From IMG/VR virus record IMGVR_UViG_3300027741_000023, positions 1 through 64,000 of that record: a DNA stretch of 64,000 bases; one strand, given 5' to 3'. Each line of letters opens with the position of its first letter. The first letter of the stretch is position 1. Positions 22,301 to 30,842 of the stretch are shown here, piece after piece. Origin of the DNA: a virus. Made by a program: the position numbers and the translations under genes. The notes beneath the pieces were generated by a model. The model was not told the origin of the DNA. It worked only from the letters and a program-made list of their open reading frames with translations, and did not search any database.

Positions 22301-24855
22301 CTCAAGGTACTACTGGCGCTCAAGGTGTGCAAGGCGTGCAAGGTGTGCAAGGCGTACAAGGCGTGCAAGGTGTGCAAGGTGTAACTGGTGCTCAAGGTAC
22401 TACTGGCGCTCAAGGTGTGCAAGGTGTGCAAGGTGTGCAAGGCGTACAAGGCGTGCAAGGTGTGCAAGGTGTAACTGGTGCTCAAGGTACTACTGGCGCT
22501 CAAGGCACAACAGGTGCTCAAGGTGTGCAAGGTGTGCAAGGCGTACAAGGCGTGCAGGGTGTAACTGGTGCTCAAGGTACTACTGGCGCTCAAGGCACAA
22601 CAGGTGCTCAAGGTGTGCAAGGCGTGCAAGGCGTACAAGGCGTGCAGGGTGTAACTGGTGCTCAAGGTACTACTGGTGCTCAAGGTACTACTGGCGCTCA
22701 AGGCACAACAGGTGCTCAAGGTGTGCAAGGTGTGCAAGGCGTACAAGGCGTGCAGGGTGTAACTGGTGCTCAAGGTACTACTGGCGCTCAAGGTGTGCAA
22801 GGCGTGCAAGGTGTGCAAGGCGTACAAGGCGTTATTGGAACCGGATATTCAGGTTTAACTTCCGCATCAAGTGCTACAATTGCCAGTTCGGGGTCAATTG
22901 CCTTTACAACCAATTTGGCAGTAACCGCCACAGCATTCACAGTTGGTGAACGAGTTCGTGTGTTCAACACAGCCACACCTGCCAACTTCATGGAAGGCTC
23001 AATCACTGGATTTACTGGTGTCAATTTGACATTTGCACCTACCAACAGTGGTGGTTCGGGCACATTCTCTGCTTGGACATTTGTAGCAGCAGGCTTGCAA
23101 GGTACTCAAGGCGTTCAAGGTGTAACTGGCGCTCAAGGTATTACTGGCGCTCAAGGCACAACTGGTGCTCAAGGCGTGCAAGGCGTGCAAGGTACACAAG
23201 GTGTAACTGGTGCTCAAGGTATTACTGGCGCTCAAGGCACAACTGGTGCTCAAGGCGTGCAAGGCGTGCAAGGTACACAAGGTGTAACTGGTGCTCAAGG
23301 TACTACTGGCGCTCAAGGCACAACAGGTGCTCAAGGTGTGCAAGGTGTGCAAGGTGTGCAAGGCGTGCAGGGTGTAACTGGTGCTCAAGGCACAACCGGC
23401 GCTCAAGGTGTGCAAGGAGTACAAGGTGTACAAGGCGTACAAGGCGTGCAAGGTGTGCAAGGTGTAACCGGTGCTCAAGGTGTAACCGGTGCTCAAGGTA
23501 CTACTGGTGCCCAAGGCACAACTGGTGCTCAAGGCGTGCAAGGCGTGCAAGGTGTGCAAGGTGTAACTGGTGCTCAAGGTACTACTGGCGCTCAAGGCAC
23601 AACAGGTGCTCAAGGTGTGCAAGGCGTGCAAGGTGTGCAAGGCGTGCAGGGTGTAACTGGTGCTCAAGGTACTACTGGCGCTCAAGGTGTGCAAGGCGTG
23701 CAAGGCGTACAAGGCGTACAAGGCGTTATTGGAACCGGATATTCAGGTTTAACTTCCGCATCAAGTGCTACAATTGCCAGTTCGGGGTCAATTGCCTTTA
23801 CAACCAATTTGGCAGTAACCGCCACAGCATTCACAGTTGGTGAACGAGTTCGTGTGTTCAACACAGCCACACCTGCCAACTTCATGGAAGGCTCAATCAC
23901 TGGATTTACTGGTGTCAATTTGACATTTGCACCTACCAACAGTGGTGGTTCGGGCACATTCTCTGCTTGGACATTTGTAGCAGCAGGCTTGCAAGGTACT
24001 CAAGGCGTTCAAGGTGTAACTGGCGCTCAAGGTACTACTGGCGCTCAAGGTACCACCGGTGCTCAAGGCACTCAAGGCGTTCAAGGTGTAACTGGCGCAC
24101 AAGGAACAACTGGCGCTCAAGGTACCACCGGTGCTCAGGGCACACAAGGTACTCAAGGCGTTCAAGGTGTAACTGGCGCACAAGGAACAACTGGTGCTCA
24201 AGGCACAACCGGCGCTCAAGGCACACAAGGTGTAACTGGCGCACAAGGCACAACCGGTGCTCAAGGCGTACAAGGCGTTCAAGGCGTTCAAGGTACACAA
24301 GGTTTAGCTGGACCTAGCACTACCATAAACGCTGCCAATATTACCACAGGTACAATGTATCCTGTGATGGTAGGTGGTTCAGGATCAAATCAAGCTGCCA
24401 ATGTTGACACAACTGGGTTGTCGTTTGATGCTTCAACTAATATACTTTCAGTATTAGGAAACATTCTTGTGGGTCCATTTACAACGTCGGTTGCAAAAAG
24501 ACTCACAGTGGTTGGTGAAGGTTCATTTACAGACGCAAGTAATAACATTAGATTGTACATGGGATATGGAACTATTCCAGGTACTGGGTCAACCGGCGCA
24601 TACGTATTCAACCAAGACAATTCACCTTTGGCACTTGGTACAAATAATATATCAAGAGTGCTGGTTGATACAAACGGTAATGTTGGTATTGCTAATTCAT
24701 CACCAACTACCACACTTGGTGTTACTGGTAATGCATATGTTAGTGGTAACATCACCGCAGGGAATTATTTGAACCTAGCAAACAACTCGGGCGGAGTGTC
24801 AGGACACATGGTATACAATCCAACTTTGATCAGTATAGATTTTACTTTTAATTAA
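7324..24855 (+). CDS. Giant collagen-like tail fibre, 5843 aa
   Basis: One uninterrupted frame of 17.5 kb. Residues 1-226 form a fibre head ([12 protein letters not shown]... [14 protein letters not shown]... [12 protein letters not shown]). Seven tracts of Gly-X-Y follow, about 3300 residues or 57% of the protein, mostly Gly-(Val/Thr/Ile/Leu/Ala)-Gln and Gly-Thr-Thr, nearly free of proline. Between them lie two ~240-residue sections each with five propeller-like repeats (S-x-D/N-G...LY-V/L-G-T-T-x-x-x-V-Y-Q-Y), repeated beta-rich linkers, a unit beginning [10 protein letters not shown] typical of tail fibres, and an ~85-residue module present twice. The last ~180 residues are globular ([20 protein letters not shown]). 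No autochaperone was recognised. Likely a trimeric fibre of extreme length, expressed late. Confidence 0.85.
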   Translation: MTQYTIDIGAVPDDGQGDPLRTAFSYTNQNFDQVFAAGPVLSNVAIANNTIRTINSNGNLILSPNGIGKIQVTNTVIPSWDNVYDLGSPTLRFNSIYIGSGGLNIPSISVTGNISANNFLASGIVSAAGNITGNYFLGNGAFLSGVITSVANINNGSSNVTVVSSGGNITVSVGGISNVAVFDTTGLLVAGNITSGNLSSLGLVTVTGNVTAAGFYYANGDPVAGSGAQGTQGVQGTQGVQGVQGVQGVQGVEGLQGVQGIQGVEGLQGVQGTQGVEGLQGVQGTQGVQGVQGVQGTQGVQGVQGVEGLQGVQGVQGTQGVQGTQGVQGTQGVQGIQGVQGIQGVQGVQGTQGVQGVQGTQGVQGVQGTQGVQGVQGPQGVQGTQGVQGVQGTQGVQGTQGVQGIQGTQGVQGVQGTQGVVGPGNTINATDNNTTTTLYPVMVGAAGSNQLANVTTAGFVFNAQTNALSVAGNVSAGNLVLTTGNLTLSNVNVNSSTSAIQGWSYSNVSLSTAASESNGTGLFFGNAGSSFYLVGTTNDRVFQYNMSTTNMANTGTVFGNVSVTTQDGSPNDLFIDSTGANLYVLGQTSRSVYQYTMATPWNITTATYATLSANVSAQDSAPSGLWFRPDLTTMYMVGTTNSTVYQYTLSTPGNIATAAYANKSFNTTSSAGGSTHAVNLSSDGAKMWVTAQNIPAFYEYNLATPWDVSTATFALGNSFGILAQESTPTGIFVDLANSRAWMIGTAADTVFQYNTANSIMLTANAVGIQGQLAVQGNTWFGQQVQLGGAVRAESTFTVDSTFTAGSTFTVSTTTGTISIGTSQTTGTTTIGATAQTGNILIGQSTATQILNIGIGATSSGNIKTINIAANGVANSISNVTIFSNVAGNSTLTIGASTGNTTVSYTANTAVAIANVSNTALSVAGNVQAGNYVAASGGFFGSLLSTTGTVTFATTLSTINIGTGQLTPALTLGGPIQTGTITVGQSNATQILAIANGATTSGNTKTISIGENGAANSTTTISVGPGLGNGTVTFGSNTTVNISNTSGTALSVAGNISVAGNIQAAGFTYANGTPVAGSGAQGTQGVQGVQGRQGVQGVQAAQGTQGTQGTQGVQGVQGTTGAQGVQGVQGVQGVQGTTGAQGTTGAQGVQGTQGVQGTQGVQGVTGTQGTQGVQGVQGVQGVQGVTGTQGVQGTTGAQGTQGVQGTQGVQGLQGVQGTQGVQGTQGVQGVQGTQGVQGVQGVQGTQGVQGTTGAQGTQGLQGVQGVQGVQGLQGVQGLQGVQGTQGVQGVQGLQGVQGTQGVQGVQGTQGVQGVQGLQGVQGTQGVQGVQGTQGVQGTTGAQGTQGVQGIQGTQGVQGLQGVQGLQGVQGTQGVQGVQGVTGTQGVQGVQGTQGVQGTTGAQGTQGLQGVQGVQAAQGTQGTQGTQGTQGVQGVQGTQGVQGTQGVQGTQGTQGVQGTQGVQGVQGIQGTQGVQGLQGVQGLQGVQGTQGVQGVQGVTGTQGVQGVQGTQGLQGVQGVQGVQGVQAAQGTQGVQGVQGVQGVQGTQGTQGTQGTQGTQGTQGTQGTQGTQGTQGVQGVQGTQGVQGVQGTQGVQGTQGVQGTQGTQGVQGTQGVQGVQGIQGVQGVQGLQGTQGVQGTQGTQGVQGVQGIQGTQGVQGLQGTQGVQGTQGVQGTQGVQGIQGVQGTQGVQGIQGIQGTQGVQGLQGTQGVQGVTGTQGTQGVQGVQGLQGVQGIQGVQGIQGVQGIQGTQGVQGVTGTQGLQGVQGVQGLQGIQGVQGIQGLQGVQGVQGLQGVQGVQGIQGVQGVEGLQGVQGVQGLQGIQGVQGIQGVQGVQGIQGVQGIQGTQGVQGVTGTQGTQGVQGVQGVQGVQGVQGVQGTQGLAGPSTTINATDVTSGTLYPVMVGASGSNQTANVDTVGLSFTATGNILSIAGNVVGGNVKTAGIVSAVGNLYTSNAVTYSDTSNIAGWWASNSLSILAQDASATDVFFNSSGNTMFLLGSANRAVYQYNVATPWAVATASYASLSSNVNGQATSPQGFWFNSSGNTMFVLDTTTRIVFQYGISNVANIATASYSNLSANISAQETAPTGVTFSPDGANMYIVGTTNDTIYQYTVSNVANIATAAYANKSLSVSAQDGAPSGATFNSTGTVLWLLGNSNRNISQYQLSVPYDISTGVYSNNYFNVGFQEATPTGIYVNLANNSVYVSGSTTDRVWQYDTGNSTIVNSNSLGILGYAHIVGNLQTNNIQAVGGINVVGSISATSTLTAGTAVTFSTTTSAINIGTSQTTGVIALGGTAQTGIITVGRSTATQTLYIANGVTTSGNTKTISIGENGAANSTTTISVGPGLGNGTVTFGSNTTVLISNTSGTALSVAGNISAAGNVQAAGFTYANGTPVAGSGAQGVQGVQGTQGVQGVQAAQGTQGVQGVQGTQGVQGVQGTQGVQGTQGVQGTQGVQGPQGVQGTQGVQGTQGVQGTQGVQGVQGVQGPQGVQGVQGTQGVQGVQGVQGTQGVQGVEGPQGVQGVQGVQGTQGVQGTQGVQGIQGTQGVQGIQGTQGVQGIQGTQGVQGVQGTQGVQGIQGTQGVQGIQGTQGVQGIQGTQGVQGVQGTQGVQGIQGTQGVQGIQGTQGVQGIQGTQGVQGVQGTQGVQGIQGLQGVQGTQGVQGTQGVQGIQGPQGVQGVQGTQGVQGIQGPQGVQGTQGVQGIQGVQGTQGVQGTQGVQGIQGPQGVQGTQGVQGTQGVQGIQGVQGVQGVEGLQGVQGVQGVQGIQGTQGTQGTQGTQGVQGTQGTQGVTGAQGTQGVQGTQGVQGTQGVQGTQGVQGVQGVQGVQGVQGTQGLAGPSTTINATDVTSGTLYPVMVGASGSNQTANVDTVGLSFTATGNILSVTGIVNTASYTGDVVSVTGSVTSGTVNGGNASITGNVQADGYTGGNLSVTGRVDATTLSATGSVNSPSYTGTNMSLSGIVQATSFTGTTITSTGALNLNPSGNVVLKANTYINNLAMPVQDYDAATKLYVDNFATTGITFHQPVYAATTTTLETATSGTITYNQPNGAGNGVGATLKTTGVFNLIDGANIQTVGTRVLVQNQANGVQNGVYTYANTTAIIRSSDTDQYGANSTEEISINDYFFVQSGNVNAGAAFVVSSPSGTITFGTSNIQFAEFSRSQVYTANTSAGLTLVGTVFSAKVDNTTTAFDGTGNIVVKTSANLTTPNIGAATGTSLSTTGNVTTAGIVATGNISTTGNVQGGNFVATGGFLGSSISVNGGVNFSATSSNINIGTSLLASLLVLGGVSQTGAIQVDRSTVTHTLAIANGVTTSGNTKTISIGENGAANSTTTISIGPGLGNGTVTFGSNTTVNISNTSGTALSVAGNISVAGNVKAAGFTYANGTPVAGSGAQGTQGVQGLQGVQGVQAAQGTQGVQGTQGVQGTQGVQGVQGVQGTIGAQGTTGAQGVQGVQGVQGVQGTQGVQGVQGVQGTQGVQGTQGTQGVQSTQGVQGVQGTQGVQGTQGTQGVQGTQGVQGTQGTQGTQGVQGTQGVQGAQGTQGVQGVQGVQGVQGTQGVQGVQGVQGVQGVQGTQGVQGTQGTQGVQGTQGVQGTQGTQGVQGTQGVQGTQGVQGTQGVQGTQGTQGTQGVQGVQGTQGVQGTQGVQGVQGVTGTQGVQGVQGTQGVQGTTGAQGTQGLQGVQGVQGVQGVQGVQGTQGVQGTQGVQGIQGVTGAQGVQGTQGVQGTQGVQGIQGTQGVQGTQGVQGTQGVQGVQGTQGVTGAQGTTGAQGTQGVQGTQGVQGVQGTQGVQGTQGVTGAQGTTGAQGTQGVQGVQGVQGTQGVQGTQGTTGAQGTQGVQGTQGVQGVQGTQGVQGTQGVQGTQGVQGTQGVQGVQGTQGTTGAQGTQGVQGVQGVQGVQGTQGVQGTQGVTGAQGTTGAQGTQGTQGVQGTQGVQGTQGVQGTQGVQGTQGVQGVQGTQGVQGVQGTQGVTGAQGTTGAQGTQGVQGVQGVQGVQGTQGVQGTQGVTGAQGTTGAQGTQGVQGVQGVQGTQGVQGVQGTQGVQGTQGVQGTQGVQGTQGVQGTQGVQGTQGVQGTQGVQGVQGTQGVQGTQGVQGVQGTQGVTGAQGTTGAQGTQGVQGVQGVQGVQGTQGVQGTQGVTGAQGTTGAQGTQGVQGVQGVQGTQGVQGVQGVTGAQGVQGRQGVQGTQGVQGVQGVQGVQGVQGTQGLAGPSTTINATDVVTGTLYPVMVGASGSNQTANVDTVGLSFTATGNILSVTGIVNTASYTGDVVSVTGSVTGANLYAGSATITGNVQADGYTGGNLSVTAAVYSTDVSALGTINSPSYTGTNMSLSGIVQATSFTGTTISVSGGITGTTITLTNPGALVANANNAGMELGNVAAVNTPYIDFHSSGNSTLDYDSRIIASGGNIGRAAGTGTLSIIGSIFQVSGNISAVGNVQAAGFTYANGVAVSTQGTQGTQGVQGVQGVQGVQAAQGTQGVQGTQGTQGVQGRQGVQGVQAAQGTQGVQGVQGVQGVQGTTGAQGVQGVQGVQGVQGVQGVQGVQGTTGAQGTTGAQGVQGVQGVQGVTGAQGVQGVQGVTGAQGTQGVQGVQGVQGVQGVQGVQGVTGAQGTTGAQGVQGVQGVQGVQGVQGVQGVQGVQGVTGAQGTTGAQGVQGVQGVQGVTGAQGTTGAQGVQGVQGVQGVQGVQGVTGAQGTTGAQGTTGAQGVQGVQGVQGVTGAQGTTGAQGTTGAQGVQGVQGVQGVQGVQGVQGVTGAQGTTGAQGVQGVQGVQGVQGVQGVTGAQGTTGAQGTTGAQGVQGVQGVQGVTGAQGTTGAQGTTGAQGVQGVQGVQGVQGVQGVQGVTGAQGTTGAQGVQGVQGVQGRQGVQGVQGVTGAQGTTGAQGTTGAQGVQGVQGVQGVQGVTGAQGTTGAQGVQGVQGVQGVQGVQGVQGVTGAQGTTGAQGVQGVQGVQGVQGVQGVQGVTGAQGTTGAQGTTGAQGVQGVQGVQGVQGVTGAQGTTGAQGVQGVQGVQGVQGVQGVQGVTGAQGTTGAQGVQGVQGVQGVQGVQGVQGVTGAQGTTGAQGTTGAQGVQGVQGVQGVQGVTGAQGTTGAQGTTGAQGVQGVQGVQGVQGVTGAQGTTGAQGTTGAQGTTGAQGVQGVQGVQGVQGVTGAQGTTGAQGVQGVQGVQGVQGVIGTGYSGLTSASSATIASSGSIAFTTNLAVTATAFTVGERVRVFNTATPANFMEGSITGFTGVNLTFAPTNSGGSGTFSAWTFVAAGLQGTQGVQGVTGAQGITGAQGTTGAQGVQGVQGTQGVTGAQGITGAQGTTGAQGVQGVQGTQGVTGAQGTTGAQGTTGAQGVQGVQGVQGVQGVTGAQGTTGAQGVQGVQGVQGVQGVQGVQGVTGAQGVTGAQGTTGAQGTTGAQGVQGVQGVQGVTGAQGTTGAQGTTGAQGVQGVQGVQGVQGVTGAQGTTGAQGVQGVQGVQGVQGVIGTGYSGLTSASSATIASSGSIAFTTNLAVTATAFTVGERVRVFNTATPANFMEGSITGFTGVNLTFAPTNSGGSGTFSAWTFVAAGLQGTQGVQGVTGAQGTTGAQGTTGAQGTQGVQGVTGAQGTTGAQGTTGAQGTQGTQGVQGVTGAQGTTGAQGTTGAQGTQGVTGAQGTTGAQGVQGVQGVQGTQGLAGPSTTINAANITTGTMYPVMVGGSGSNQAANVDTTGLSFDASTNILSVLGNILVGPFTTSVAKRLTVVGEGSFTDASNNIRLYMGYGTIPGTGSTGAYVFNQDNSPLALGTNNISRVLVDTNGNVGIANSSPTTTLGVTGNAYVSGNITAGNYLNLANNSGGVSGHMVYNPTLISIDFTFN
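8002..8592 (+). repeat. Collagen-like tract 1 (197 aa)
   Basis: In-frame 9-base units encode Gly-Val-Gln, Gly-Thr-Gln, Gly-Ile-Gln and occasional Gly-Leu-Gln with Val-Glu at the preceding step. It ends GVVGPGN. Residues 227-423 of the giant fibre. Confidence 0.9.
8869..9590 (+). repeat. Propeller-like repeats, set 1
   Basis: Five ~45-residue repeats with the core [14 protein letters not shown] or close variants, spaced by TP-W-N/D-I/V-(S/T)-T-A segments. This resembles the blades of a beta-propeller; a sixth blade may be completed from the ends. Residues ~516-756. Confidence 0.6.
10555..12972 (+). repeat. Collagen-like tract 2 (806 aa)
   Basis: Gly-X-Gln triplets with ten consecutive Gly-Thr-Gln units near 11950-12039. 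Gly-to-Ala breaks (VQAAQG) occur near 10618, 11569 and 11896. It ends [12 protein letters not shown], a linker reused after tracts 3, 4 and 7. Confidence 0.9.
13240..13975 (+). repeat. Propeller-like repeats, set 2
   Basis: Five repeats such as [30 protein letters not shown] and [15 protein letters not shown], clearly duplicated from set 1 at 8869. Spacing and linker composition are the same. Confidence 0.6.
14515..15834 (+). repeat. Collagen-like tract 3 (440 aa)
   Basis: Gly-X-Gln triplets including long blocks of Gly-Ile-Gln-Gly-Thr-Gln and some Gly-Pro-Gln, the only tract with noticeable proline. A nearly perfect ~90-base higher-order repeat runs from about 14930 to 15250. One Gly-to-Ala break lies near 14569. 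Confidence 0.9.
17494..19947 (+). repeat. Collagen-like tract 4 (818 aa)
   Basis: The longest tract. Gly-Thr-Gln, Gly-Val-Gln and Gly-Val-Thr-Gly-Ala-Gln-Gly-Thr-Thr units form higher-order repeats between 18590 and 19800. A single Gly-to-Ser change (codon AGC at 17782) interrupts it, and an Ala break occurs near 17549. Confidence 0.9.
20677..22836 (+). repeat. Collagen-like tract 5 (720 aa)
   Basis: Dominated by Gly-Val-Gln runs punctuated by [12 protein letters not shown]. DNA is highly repetitive with ~180-base periodicity from 21470 onward. A few Gly-Arg-Gln triplets supply charge. Confidence 0.9.
22831..23145 (+). repeat. Long direct repeat, copy A (85-aa beta module)
   Basis: Encodes [20 protein letters not shown] and a continuing beta-rich module ending [11 protein letters not shown]. 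By eye it is identical to 23725-24039 over roughly 310 bases, including the start of the following collagen tract. The offset is 894 bases. Confidence 0.85.
23092..23730 (+). repeat. Collagen-like tract 6 (213 aa)
   Basis: Gly-X-Y tract between the two copies of the 85-residue module, rich in Gly-Val-Thr-Gly-Ala-Gln-Gly-Thr-Thr. Confidence 0.9.
23725..24039 (+). repeat. Long direct repeat, copy B
   Basis: Second copy of the module at 22831, apparently identical in DNA. The lack of drift indicates recent duplication or gene conversion. Confidence 0.85.
23986..24315 (+). repeat. Collagen-like tract 7 (110 aa)
   Basis: Final Gly-X-Y tract, mainly Gly-Ala-Gln-Gly-Thr-Thr, ending [12 protein letters not shown] before the C-terminal globular part. 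Confidence 0.9.
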
Positions 24856-24864
24856 GGATAACGC

Positions 24865-26823
24865 ATGGCAAATGTTGTGATAGCTTTAACATCATCTGGA
24901 AAATGGCAGGTGCCTGCTGATTGCAATTCTATCCAGATTGAATTAATTGCTAGTGGTGGTGGTTACGATACCATTGAGGATATTGCAGGAGGTGGCGGCG
25001 CATACACTAAACTTACTGGATTTTCTGTAACCCCGGGCCAGACCCTTACTTATGCCACACAAAACCCTACTTGGATAAGCAATACTGGGGGAGTACCAAC
25101 AAACACATCACAAGGCGCAAAAGCAGCAGGGACGACAGGAAGTTATGGACAAGTAGGCGGTGCAGCGGCAGATTGCATTCCTTCAGTAGGTGCTTTTTCT
25201 GGCGGAAATGGCGGATTTCTAAATGGGTGCGGCGGCGCTGCTGGCCCAAATGGAAATGGTGGTAGTGGAGGACCCAGTAACGGCGTACTTGGTGGCGGAG
25301 GTGGTGGTGCAAATGGAGGCTCTAACGGCGGCTACGGTACAGGTGGTGATGGCAGAGGTGGAACTGGTGGTGGAACTGCCGGAGTTAACGGAACTACAGG
25401 AACAGGTGGAGGAGGTGGTGGACAACCCTCCGCCGCTGTTTCTTCGGGGGGAGGAGCGCAGGACAATGTTTGGACCGACTACCTAAATAACGTTTACGGT
25501 CCAGGTGGTGGCGCCGGAGGAATAATAGCAACTTCATCAGGTTCAGTTATTGGTGTGGGAGTAGGCTATGGAGGAGGTTATAGTATAAACCAGGGCCTAA
25601 TTATTATTACCTACACACCCGTGGCAATAACAGGAGGCCCGTATACCGAAGTCTTTACTCTTCCATACTACTCAACTACCGCCATTCCTTGGCGCACTCC
25701 TTTGGGAGTTACTTCTGTACAGGTAGAGGCCATTGGAGGTGGCGGCATTCCTTTAGACGCTATTTCTGGGCGCGGCGGCGGCGGTGGTGCCTATGCAAAA
25801 ACTACCTCACTAGCTGTAACACCAGAAAATATAGCATATGTTCGCCCTGCGTATACACCTGTATTTGGCACACAAGTTTATGCAACACCAATTGACTCTT
25901 GGTTCAACAGAAACGCCAATACCGCGCCCGCGCCGGGCGATACGTCTGCTGGGCTTCTTGCAGCCGGCGCGGCATCAGGACTTGGAGGAACAGCAGCAAA
26001 TTGCATTGGGGTAGACTTAAAGTACAGCGGTGGCAATGGCGGCTTAAACAATACCACAGCTTCGGGTGGTAAATTCCGCGGCGGCGGTGGCGGTGGCGCA
26101 GCAGGGCCAAGTGGTGCTGGTAAGGACGGCGGTAATGGCTGGCCCACTGGCACTGGTTCAGGCACAGGCGGTGGAGGAGGAGGCTCAAATGGTGGCTCCT
26201 CTACTGCTGGGCAAACAGCACCCAGCGCCACTGTTGGTGGCGCTGGGGGCAATGGTACTGGTGGCTTAGGCGGCGGTGCAGGTGGAACGGCCACCACCAA
26301 TGCTGTTGCAGGAACAGCAAACACAGGTGGCGGCGGTGGTGGCGGTAGCGCAAGTGCAACAGGTTTTAGGACTGATGGTAAGCCTGGCGCCGCATCAACG
26401 GTATGGACCATTGGCGGCGTAAATTATGGTCCTGCTGGTGGAGCAGGCGGAGCAGGGGCCACTACAAGCACAACAGGACAAGCAGGATATCATGATCTTG
26501 ATATCAACTTTGGTGCTGGAGCAGGTTCGGGCAACCCAGCAGGTTTTGTAGGAAGCAGTACCCGGGGCCTCGTGATCATCACCTACAGCGCAGTATCGGC
26601 AATACCAGCAATATCAGCAAGATTGTTCAGTACTGGCACGCTGGCAATAGCAAACACAATGCAATTTAATGAAATTGCGCAAAACAATGCATCTATACAG
26701 TCAAATGTGGTGTATTCCAGTCTGTTTGATGAAGTATCTCAATCTGCTGTGGCCATGAGAATATTGAGCAACGGGTCAATTCAAGTGTCAAACATCTTTG
26801 ATGAAGTCACCGGTATCTCTTGA
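24865..26823 (+). CDS. Glycine-rich fibre/adhesin with duplicated domain
   Basis: A 652-residue protein made of two related halves (~1-255 and ~262-580). Each starts with a short strand set (KWQVPADCNSIQIELIASGG; IPWRTPLGVTSVQVEAIGGG), passes through GGGGAY(A/T)K and VTP, continues as very Gly-rich stretches, and ends GL(I/V)IITY. This is the phage glycine-rich adhesin domain whose Gly runs can pack as polyglycine-II helices, as in gp38-type tips. The final ~70 residues have two similar FNEIAQNN / FDEVSQS / FDEVTG repeats. AGGA lies nine bases before the ATG and ten bases separate it from the giant fibre, so co-translation is likely. Probable receptor-binding or tip protein. Confidence 0.7.
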   Translation: MANVVIALTSSGKWQVPADCNSIQIELIASGGGYDTIEDIAGGGGAYTKLTGFSVTPGQTLTYATQNPTWISNTGGVPTNTSQGAKAAGTTGSYGQVGGAAADCIPSVGAFSGGNGGFLNGCGGAAGPNGNGGSGGPSNGVLGGGGGGANGGSNGGYGTGGDGRGGTGGGTAGVNGTTGTGGGGGGQPSAAVSSGGGAQDNVWTDYLNNVYGPGGGAGGIIATSSGSVIGVGVGYGGGYSINQGLIIITYTPVAITGGPYTEVFTLPYYSTTAIPWRTPLGVTSVQVEAIGGGGIPLDAISGRGGGGGAYAKTTSLAVTPENIAYVRPAYTPVFGTQVYATPIDSWFNRNANTAPAPGDTSAGLLAAGAASGLGGTAANCIGVDLKYSGGNGGLNNTTASGGKFRGGGGGGAAGPSGAGKDGGNGWPTGTGSGTGGGGGGSNGGSSTAGQTAPSATVGGAGGNGTGGLGGGAGGTATTNAVAGTANTGGGGGGGSASATGFRTDGKPGAASTVWTIGGVNYGPAGGAGGAGATTSTTGQAGYHDLDINFGAGAGSGNPAGFVGSSTRGLVIITYSAVSAIPAISARLFSTGTLAIANTMQFNEIAQNNASIQSNVVYSSLFDEVSQSAVAMRILSNGSIQVSNIFDEVTGIS

Positions 26824-26826
26824 CCA

Positions 26827-26832
26827 TAAATA
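26827..26832 (+). promoter_or_regulatory. Late promoter motif (CATAAATACA)
   Basis: TAAATA 22 bases before the ATG at 26854 and directly after the preceding stop. Confidence 0.6.
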
Positions 26833-26853
26833 CAATCTAGCAATAAAGATACC

Positions 26854-28155
26854 ATGGCAAAATTACAAACCGGCACACGAATTTATGGAACAGCAAGCAC
26901 AGATAGCGTGTTGATTGTGGGTAATGTCACGCTCAGTAATTCTACCAGCACCACGTCTGGGTCATTACAAGTCACCGGCGGAACAGGTATCACTGGTAAC
27001 TTGTACATTGGTGGATTGGCCAATGCCACAGGTAATGTACAAGCAGCTGGATTCACCTACGCCAACGGTGTGGCAGTTGCTGGATCAGGCGCTCAAGGTA
27101 CTACCGGCGCTCAAGGTACTACCGGCGCTCAAGGCACAACCGGCGCTCAAGGCACAACCGGCGCTCAAGGCACAACCGGCGCTCAAGGCACAACCGGTGC
27201 TCAAGGCACACAAGGTGTGCAAGGCCGCCAAGGTGTACAAGGCGTACAAGGTGTAACCGGTGCTCAAGGCACAACCGGTGCTCAAGGCACACAAGGTGTA
27301 CAAGGCGTACAAGGTGTAACTGGCGCTCAAGGCACAACCGGCGCTCAAGGCACAACCGGTGCTCAAGGCACACAAGGTGTACAAGGTGTACAAGGTGTAA
27401 CCGGCGCTCAAGGCACAACCGGCGCTCAAGGCACAACCGGTGCTCAAGGCACAACCGGTGCTCAAGGTGTACAAGGTGTGGCAGGTCCGGGTACAAGCAT
27501 AAACGCCACTAACAATACCACAACCACTACATTGTATCCTGTGATGGTAGGTGCCGCTGGCAGTACTCAAGTTGCTAACGTTAACACAGCTGGATTTGTA
27601 TTTAATGCCTCGGCAAATTTGTTAACTTTGGGAGGAACAGCAGCGGCAAGTAGTGCTGTGTTAATTGTTGCAGGCAATATACAGACCAGTGCATCTAATA
27701 ATACAGCTAATATTGGTAATGTCACTAACTATTTCAACACTGTCCATGCCAAAGCAACCACAGCACAGTACGCTGACTTGGCCGAGATGTATACCACAGA
27801 TGCAGAATATGCTCCCGGCACGGTGATGATATTTGGCGGCAATCAAGAAGTCACTATCAATTCTGTAAGCCATGATTATAGAGTTGCCGGTGTGGTATCT
27901 ACCAATCCTGCACACATAATGAATTCTGGATTGCAAGGAGAATTCACAGTGGCAGTGGCACTGACCGGACGTGTGCCTGTGAGCGTGGTTGGTAACATTT
28001 CTGCAGGTGACCGAGTTGTGACCAGCAATCGAGCAGGTGTGGCCGAAGCATTGGATATGGTCAGATATCAACCGGGTGTGATTATTGGTAAGGCACTGCA
28101 ATCATACTGTGGGAACGGTGTGGGTGTGATTGAAGTGGTTGTGGGCAGACTGTGA
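26854..28155 (+). CDS. Collagen-like tail fibre with peptidase-G2-like C terminus
   Basis: A 433-residue paralogue of the giant fibre's parts. Residues 1-78 are the GNVTLSNST... [12 protein letters not shown] head; residues 79-212 are a 134-residue Gly-X-Y tract rich in Gly-Thr-Thr-Gly-Ala-Gln. Then comes the [16 protein letters not shown] linker. Residues ~310-433 (ATTAQYADLAEMY, HDYRVAGVVSTNPAHIMN, AGDRVV) match the pattern of the C-terminal domain often labelled peptidase G2 / autocleavage domain in phage appendages; assignment is by pattern only. That domain can act as a trimerisation chaperone and cut itself off. It may assist only this protein or the giant fibre too. Confidence 0.7.
   Translation: MAKLQTGTRIYGTASTDSVLIVGNVTLSNSTSTTSGSLQVTGGTGITGNLYIGGLANATGNVQAAGFTYANGVAVAGSGAQGTTGAQGTTGAQGTTGAQGTTGAQGTTGAQGTTGAQGTQGVQGRQGVQGVQGVTGAQGTTGAQGTQGVQGVQGVTGAQGTTGAQGTTGAQGTQGVQGVQGVTGAQGTTGAQGTTGAQGTTGAQGVQGVAGPGTSINATNNTTTTTLYPVMVGAAGSTQVANVNTAGFVFNASANLLTLGGTAAASSAVLIVAGNIQTSASNNTANIGNVTNYFNTVHAKATTAQYADLAEMYTTDAEYAPGTVMIFGGNQEVTINSVSHDYRVAGVVSTNPAHIMNSGLQGEFTVAVALTGRVPVSVVGNISAGDRVVTSNRAGVAEALDMVRYQPGVIIGKALQSYCGNGVGVIEVVVGRL
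27088..27489 (+). repeat. Collagen-like tract in the short fibre (134 aa)
   Basis: Gly-X-Y triplets, nearly all Gly-Ala-Gln, Gly-Thr-Thr and Gly-Val-Gln, closely matching tracts 5-7 of the giant fibre. Confidence 0.9.
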
Positions 28156-28178
28156 TTGTGCCGTAATTGAACAGATTT

Positions 28179-28219
28179 AGTCACACCTGTATTACACAGG
28201 CATAAATGTATGTGTGACT
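28179..28219 (+). promoter_or_regulatory. Inverted repeat around a late-like motif and the GTG start
   Basis: AGTCACAC (28179-28186) pairs perfectly with GTGTGACT (28212-28219), which includes the GTG start at 28214. An inner hairpin (CTGT/ACAG) and the late-like CATAAATG (28201-28208) lie between. Full transcripts would hide the start codon; transcripts starting at the late motif would not. Confidence 0.45.
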
Positions 28220-30841
28220 ACATCATTATCCCAACAAATTTATAAAAACGGGTTGGCCAAACCTGTGATTGCTGCCGGCGGCAGTGTACATCCCTTGATC
28301 ATTCCGGCAGATTTGTCAGGCACCGGCCTAATGAATCCTTCTGTGTATGTGGACGGACAAACAATTTTGGTAAATCTGCGCCATGTGAATTACACATTAT
28401 GGCACAGTGAACACAAAAAGTTTGAACACAGATACGGTCCGCTGCAATATCTGCATCCAGAAAACGATATCCATCTTCGCACATGGAATTACATGTGTGT
28501 ACTCAACCCTGATCTCACAATCAAACAAGTGATGAATGTGGATACATCTGCTTGTGACAAAGAACCAATGTGGGAATTTGTAGGGTTAGAGGATGCAAGA
28601 CTCATGCGATGGGATCACAAATTGTGGCTGACTGGAGTACGTAGAGATACCACCACTCACGGTGAAGGACGTATGGAACTGTCCGAGATCACTATCTCTC
28701 CAGATCAAACCAAAGAAACCAGGCGCAAACGTATTCCTGCATTGGGAGACAACACCAGCTATTGCGAAAAAAACTGGATGCCAGTTTTGGATCAACAGTT
28801 CACCTATGTTAAGTGGACCAATCCCACAGAGGTAGTAAAATACGACATCAACACTGGCGAAACACGTACTGTATTTGCTGATCCTGGACCTCGCATACCC
28901 GGTGTTCCAGATTTCCGTGGCGGCAGTCAGGTTATTCCCTACGGCAACAATTACATAGCCATAGTTCATGAAACCAACTTGTTCAACAGCCCAGCTGGCA
29001 AAAAAGATGCCACATACAGACATAGATTTGTAATGTGGGATCGCAATTGGAAACTGCTGGCCTATACTGATGCATTTAGTTTCATGAACGCCGACATTGA
29101 ATTTTGCTGTGGTGCAGCTTGGTACGACAATCACTTGTTGGTCACATTTGGATTCCAGGACAACTGTGCATTTATCATGAAGATACCACGAACCACTGTG
29201 GACGAATTTATCAAAGAAGCAAACTATACTGATTCAGTAGTACCAACCATAACTCACAATGGTGCAACACACAATTTTGATTGGGGAAATCTGGTCAAGA
29301 ATAAATCTTTTTACAACACTGTCACTAATGAAATATTTGTAGACAATGCCTATCAGAGATTTGGTGAAGTTGCTGCCGGTGATATTGTTGTGGACATAGG
29401 TGCTAGTTCAGGTCCGTTTACCTGGAGTATTGCATCCAAAAATCCCAGCCGTGTGATTTGTCTTGAACCACATAAAGATTTATATCCTACTCTGGTAAAA
29501 AATGCCAGTAACACAGGCATATCTGTTGTTACCATAAACAAAGCAATAGGGCATTCAGATGGGCAGAACTATAGCTGCGGTATGTACAATGAGAACAAAG
29601 TAGATCACAGTGACGGCACAGATGGGATCGTATTAGATACTATCAAATTCAGTACATTGATAGCTGAACAACAGCTCACACACATTGATTTTCTCAAGAT
29701 GGATTGTGAAGGTGGAGAATATGATGTTCTCAACGATGAAAATTTTGATTGGATCAAGAACAATGTGCGTAAGATTGCTATGGAAGTGCATCTTACTACT
29801 CCTGCCCTCAAAGAAAAATTCCGTAAGTTTAGAGACACTTACTTGAAAGAACTCACTGACTTCCAGGTGCTCAGCATTGATTATGTGGATATCAAATGGT
29901 CCTTGTGGAGTGATTGGTTCACAGATCGCTATATTGCAATCATGATTTATATCAACAATCCAGTTGCAGTTCCAGTCAAGCAAAAGTGGCAAAACTATCC
30001 AGCCCCCACACTTGAAATTACCACAATCATTCCTGAAAAAGGTTGTGTGGTTGATTGTGTGTTCTGCCCACAACGCACACTGGAAGAAGTTTACAAAGGT
30101 ACAAGAATCTTGACCTTGGATGCATTCAAGACCATAGTTGACAAAGTGCCCACAGATGTACGCATTACATTTGCTGGATTCACCGAACCCTGGATGAACA
30201 AATACTGTACTGAGATGGTGGTATACGCACACGAGCAAGGACATCCTGTGAGTGTGTTTACCACAGGAGTTGGTGTGAGCATTGAAGATATGGAAGCAAT
30301 TGTAGATATACCATTTGCTGGAAACCCCAACGGTGGTTTTGTATTGCACTTGCCTGATGCTGAAATGTTAGCAAGACACCCTATCACTCCTGGATATCTC
30401 AAAACACTAGAGTGGATCCGAGACAACCAACATAGAATAAAGAACTTCTCTGTGATGAGCATGGGCAAAGAACTGCATCCTAGTGTGAGACACATATTTG
30501 ATTGGGCACCCAGTTACGAGATGTGGAGCAGAGCCGGCAATCTCATTAAAGAAAGCGTGGCCAAGCCACAATTGGTTACCTTGCGGGATCGTTGGAATGC
30601 TATCACACACACAGGATCTAAAACTTGTGGATGTGTTGAAGGACTGTATCACAATGTACTATTGCCCAATGGTGATGTGAGTTTATGCTGTATGGATTAC
30701 GGATTAGAACATATCATTGGCAACCTGAACACTCAGTCATATGAGGATGTTATACCGGAGGATCAGACCTGTTACAGCTTGTGTAACTACTGTGAGAACG
30801 CTGTAGATCCCAAAGAAAAAATTGTAACCTTCCACCGTTAA
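28214..30841 (+). CDS. Triple enzyme: GH130-like propeller + FkbM methyltransferase + radical SAM
   Basis: An 875-residue protein started by GTG. Residues ~35-330 look like a five-bladed GH43/GH130-type propeller (NPSVYVDGQTILVNLRH, FVGLEDARLMRWDHKLWLTG, FRGGSQVIPYGNNYIAIVHE, FGFQDNCAF), a fold of mannoside phosphorylases and sugar transferases. Residues ~365-575 are an FkbM-type SAM methyltransferase (VVDIGASSGPFTWS with Asp394; IDFLKMDCEGGEYDVL). Residues ~600-870 are a radical SAM domain with Cys611, Cys615 and Cys618 (CX3CX2C) and a Cys-rich SPASM-like end (TCGCVEG, LCCMDYG, CYSLCNYC). No frameshift is visible. It likely builds or methylates a sugar or peptide. It follows the fibre genes and abuts another multidomain enzyme (1-base gap). 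Confidence 0.75.
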   Translation: MTTSLSQQIYKNGLAKPVIAAGGSVHPLIIPADLSGTGLMNPSVYVDGQTILVNLRHVNYTLWHSEHKKFEHRYGPLQYLHPENDIHLRTWNYMCVLNPDLTIKQVMNVDTSACDKEPMWEFVGLEDARLMRWDHKLWLTGVRRDTTTHGEGRMELSEITISPDQTKETRRKRIPALGDNTSYCEKNWMPVLDQQFTYVKWTNPTEVVKYDINTGETRTVFADPGPRIPGVPDFRGGSQVIPYGNNYIAIVHETNLFNSPAGKKDATYRHRFVMWDRNWKLLAYTDAFSFMNADIEFCCGAAWYDNHLLVTFGFQDNCAFIMKIPRTTVDEFIKEANYTDSVVPTITHNGATHNFDWGNLVKNKSFYNTVTNEIFVDNAYQRFGEVAAGDIVVDIGASSGPFTWSIASKNPSRVICLEPHKDLYPTLVKNASNTGISVVTINKAIGHSDGQNYSCGMYNENKVDHSDGTDGIVLDTIKFSTLIAEQQLTHIDFLKMDCEGGEYDVLNDENFDWIKNNVRKIAMEVHLTTPALKEKFRKFRDTYLKELTDFQVLSIDYVDIKWSLWSDWFTDRYIAIMIYINNPVAVPVKQKWQNYPAPTLEITTIIPEKGCVVDCVFCPQRTLEEVYKGTRILTLDAFKTIVDKVPTDVRITFAGFTEPWMNKYCTEMVVYAHEQGHPVSVFTTGVGVSIEDMEAIVDIPFAGNPNGGFVLHLPDAEMLARHPITPGYLKTLEWIRDNQHRIKNFSVMSMGKELHPSVRHIFDWAPSYEMWSRAGNLIKESVAKPQLVTLRDRWNAITHTGSKTCGCVEGLYHNVLLPNGDVSLCCMDYGLEHIIGNLNTQSYEDVIPEDQTCYSLCNYCENAVDPKEKIVTFHR

Positions 30842-30842
30842 T

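Noticed and set aside
7940-24300. Long open frames on the minus strand and other plus frames across the fibre gene
   Set aside because: They are by-products of 9-base GGN-NNN-CAA repeats (strings of Leu-Tyr-Ala or Lys-Ala-Tyr) with no promoter or ribosome site.
8002-24315. CRISPR-like or tandem DNA repeat array
   Set aside because: Repeats are in frame, multiples of nine bases, with no conserved palindromic unit or spacers; the constraint is on the protein.
25878-26411. Proline-rich minus-strand frame opposite the glycine-rich adhesin
   Set aside because: Reverse complement of glycine codons yields proline; it has no independent support.
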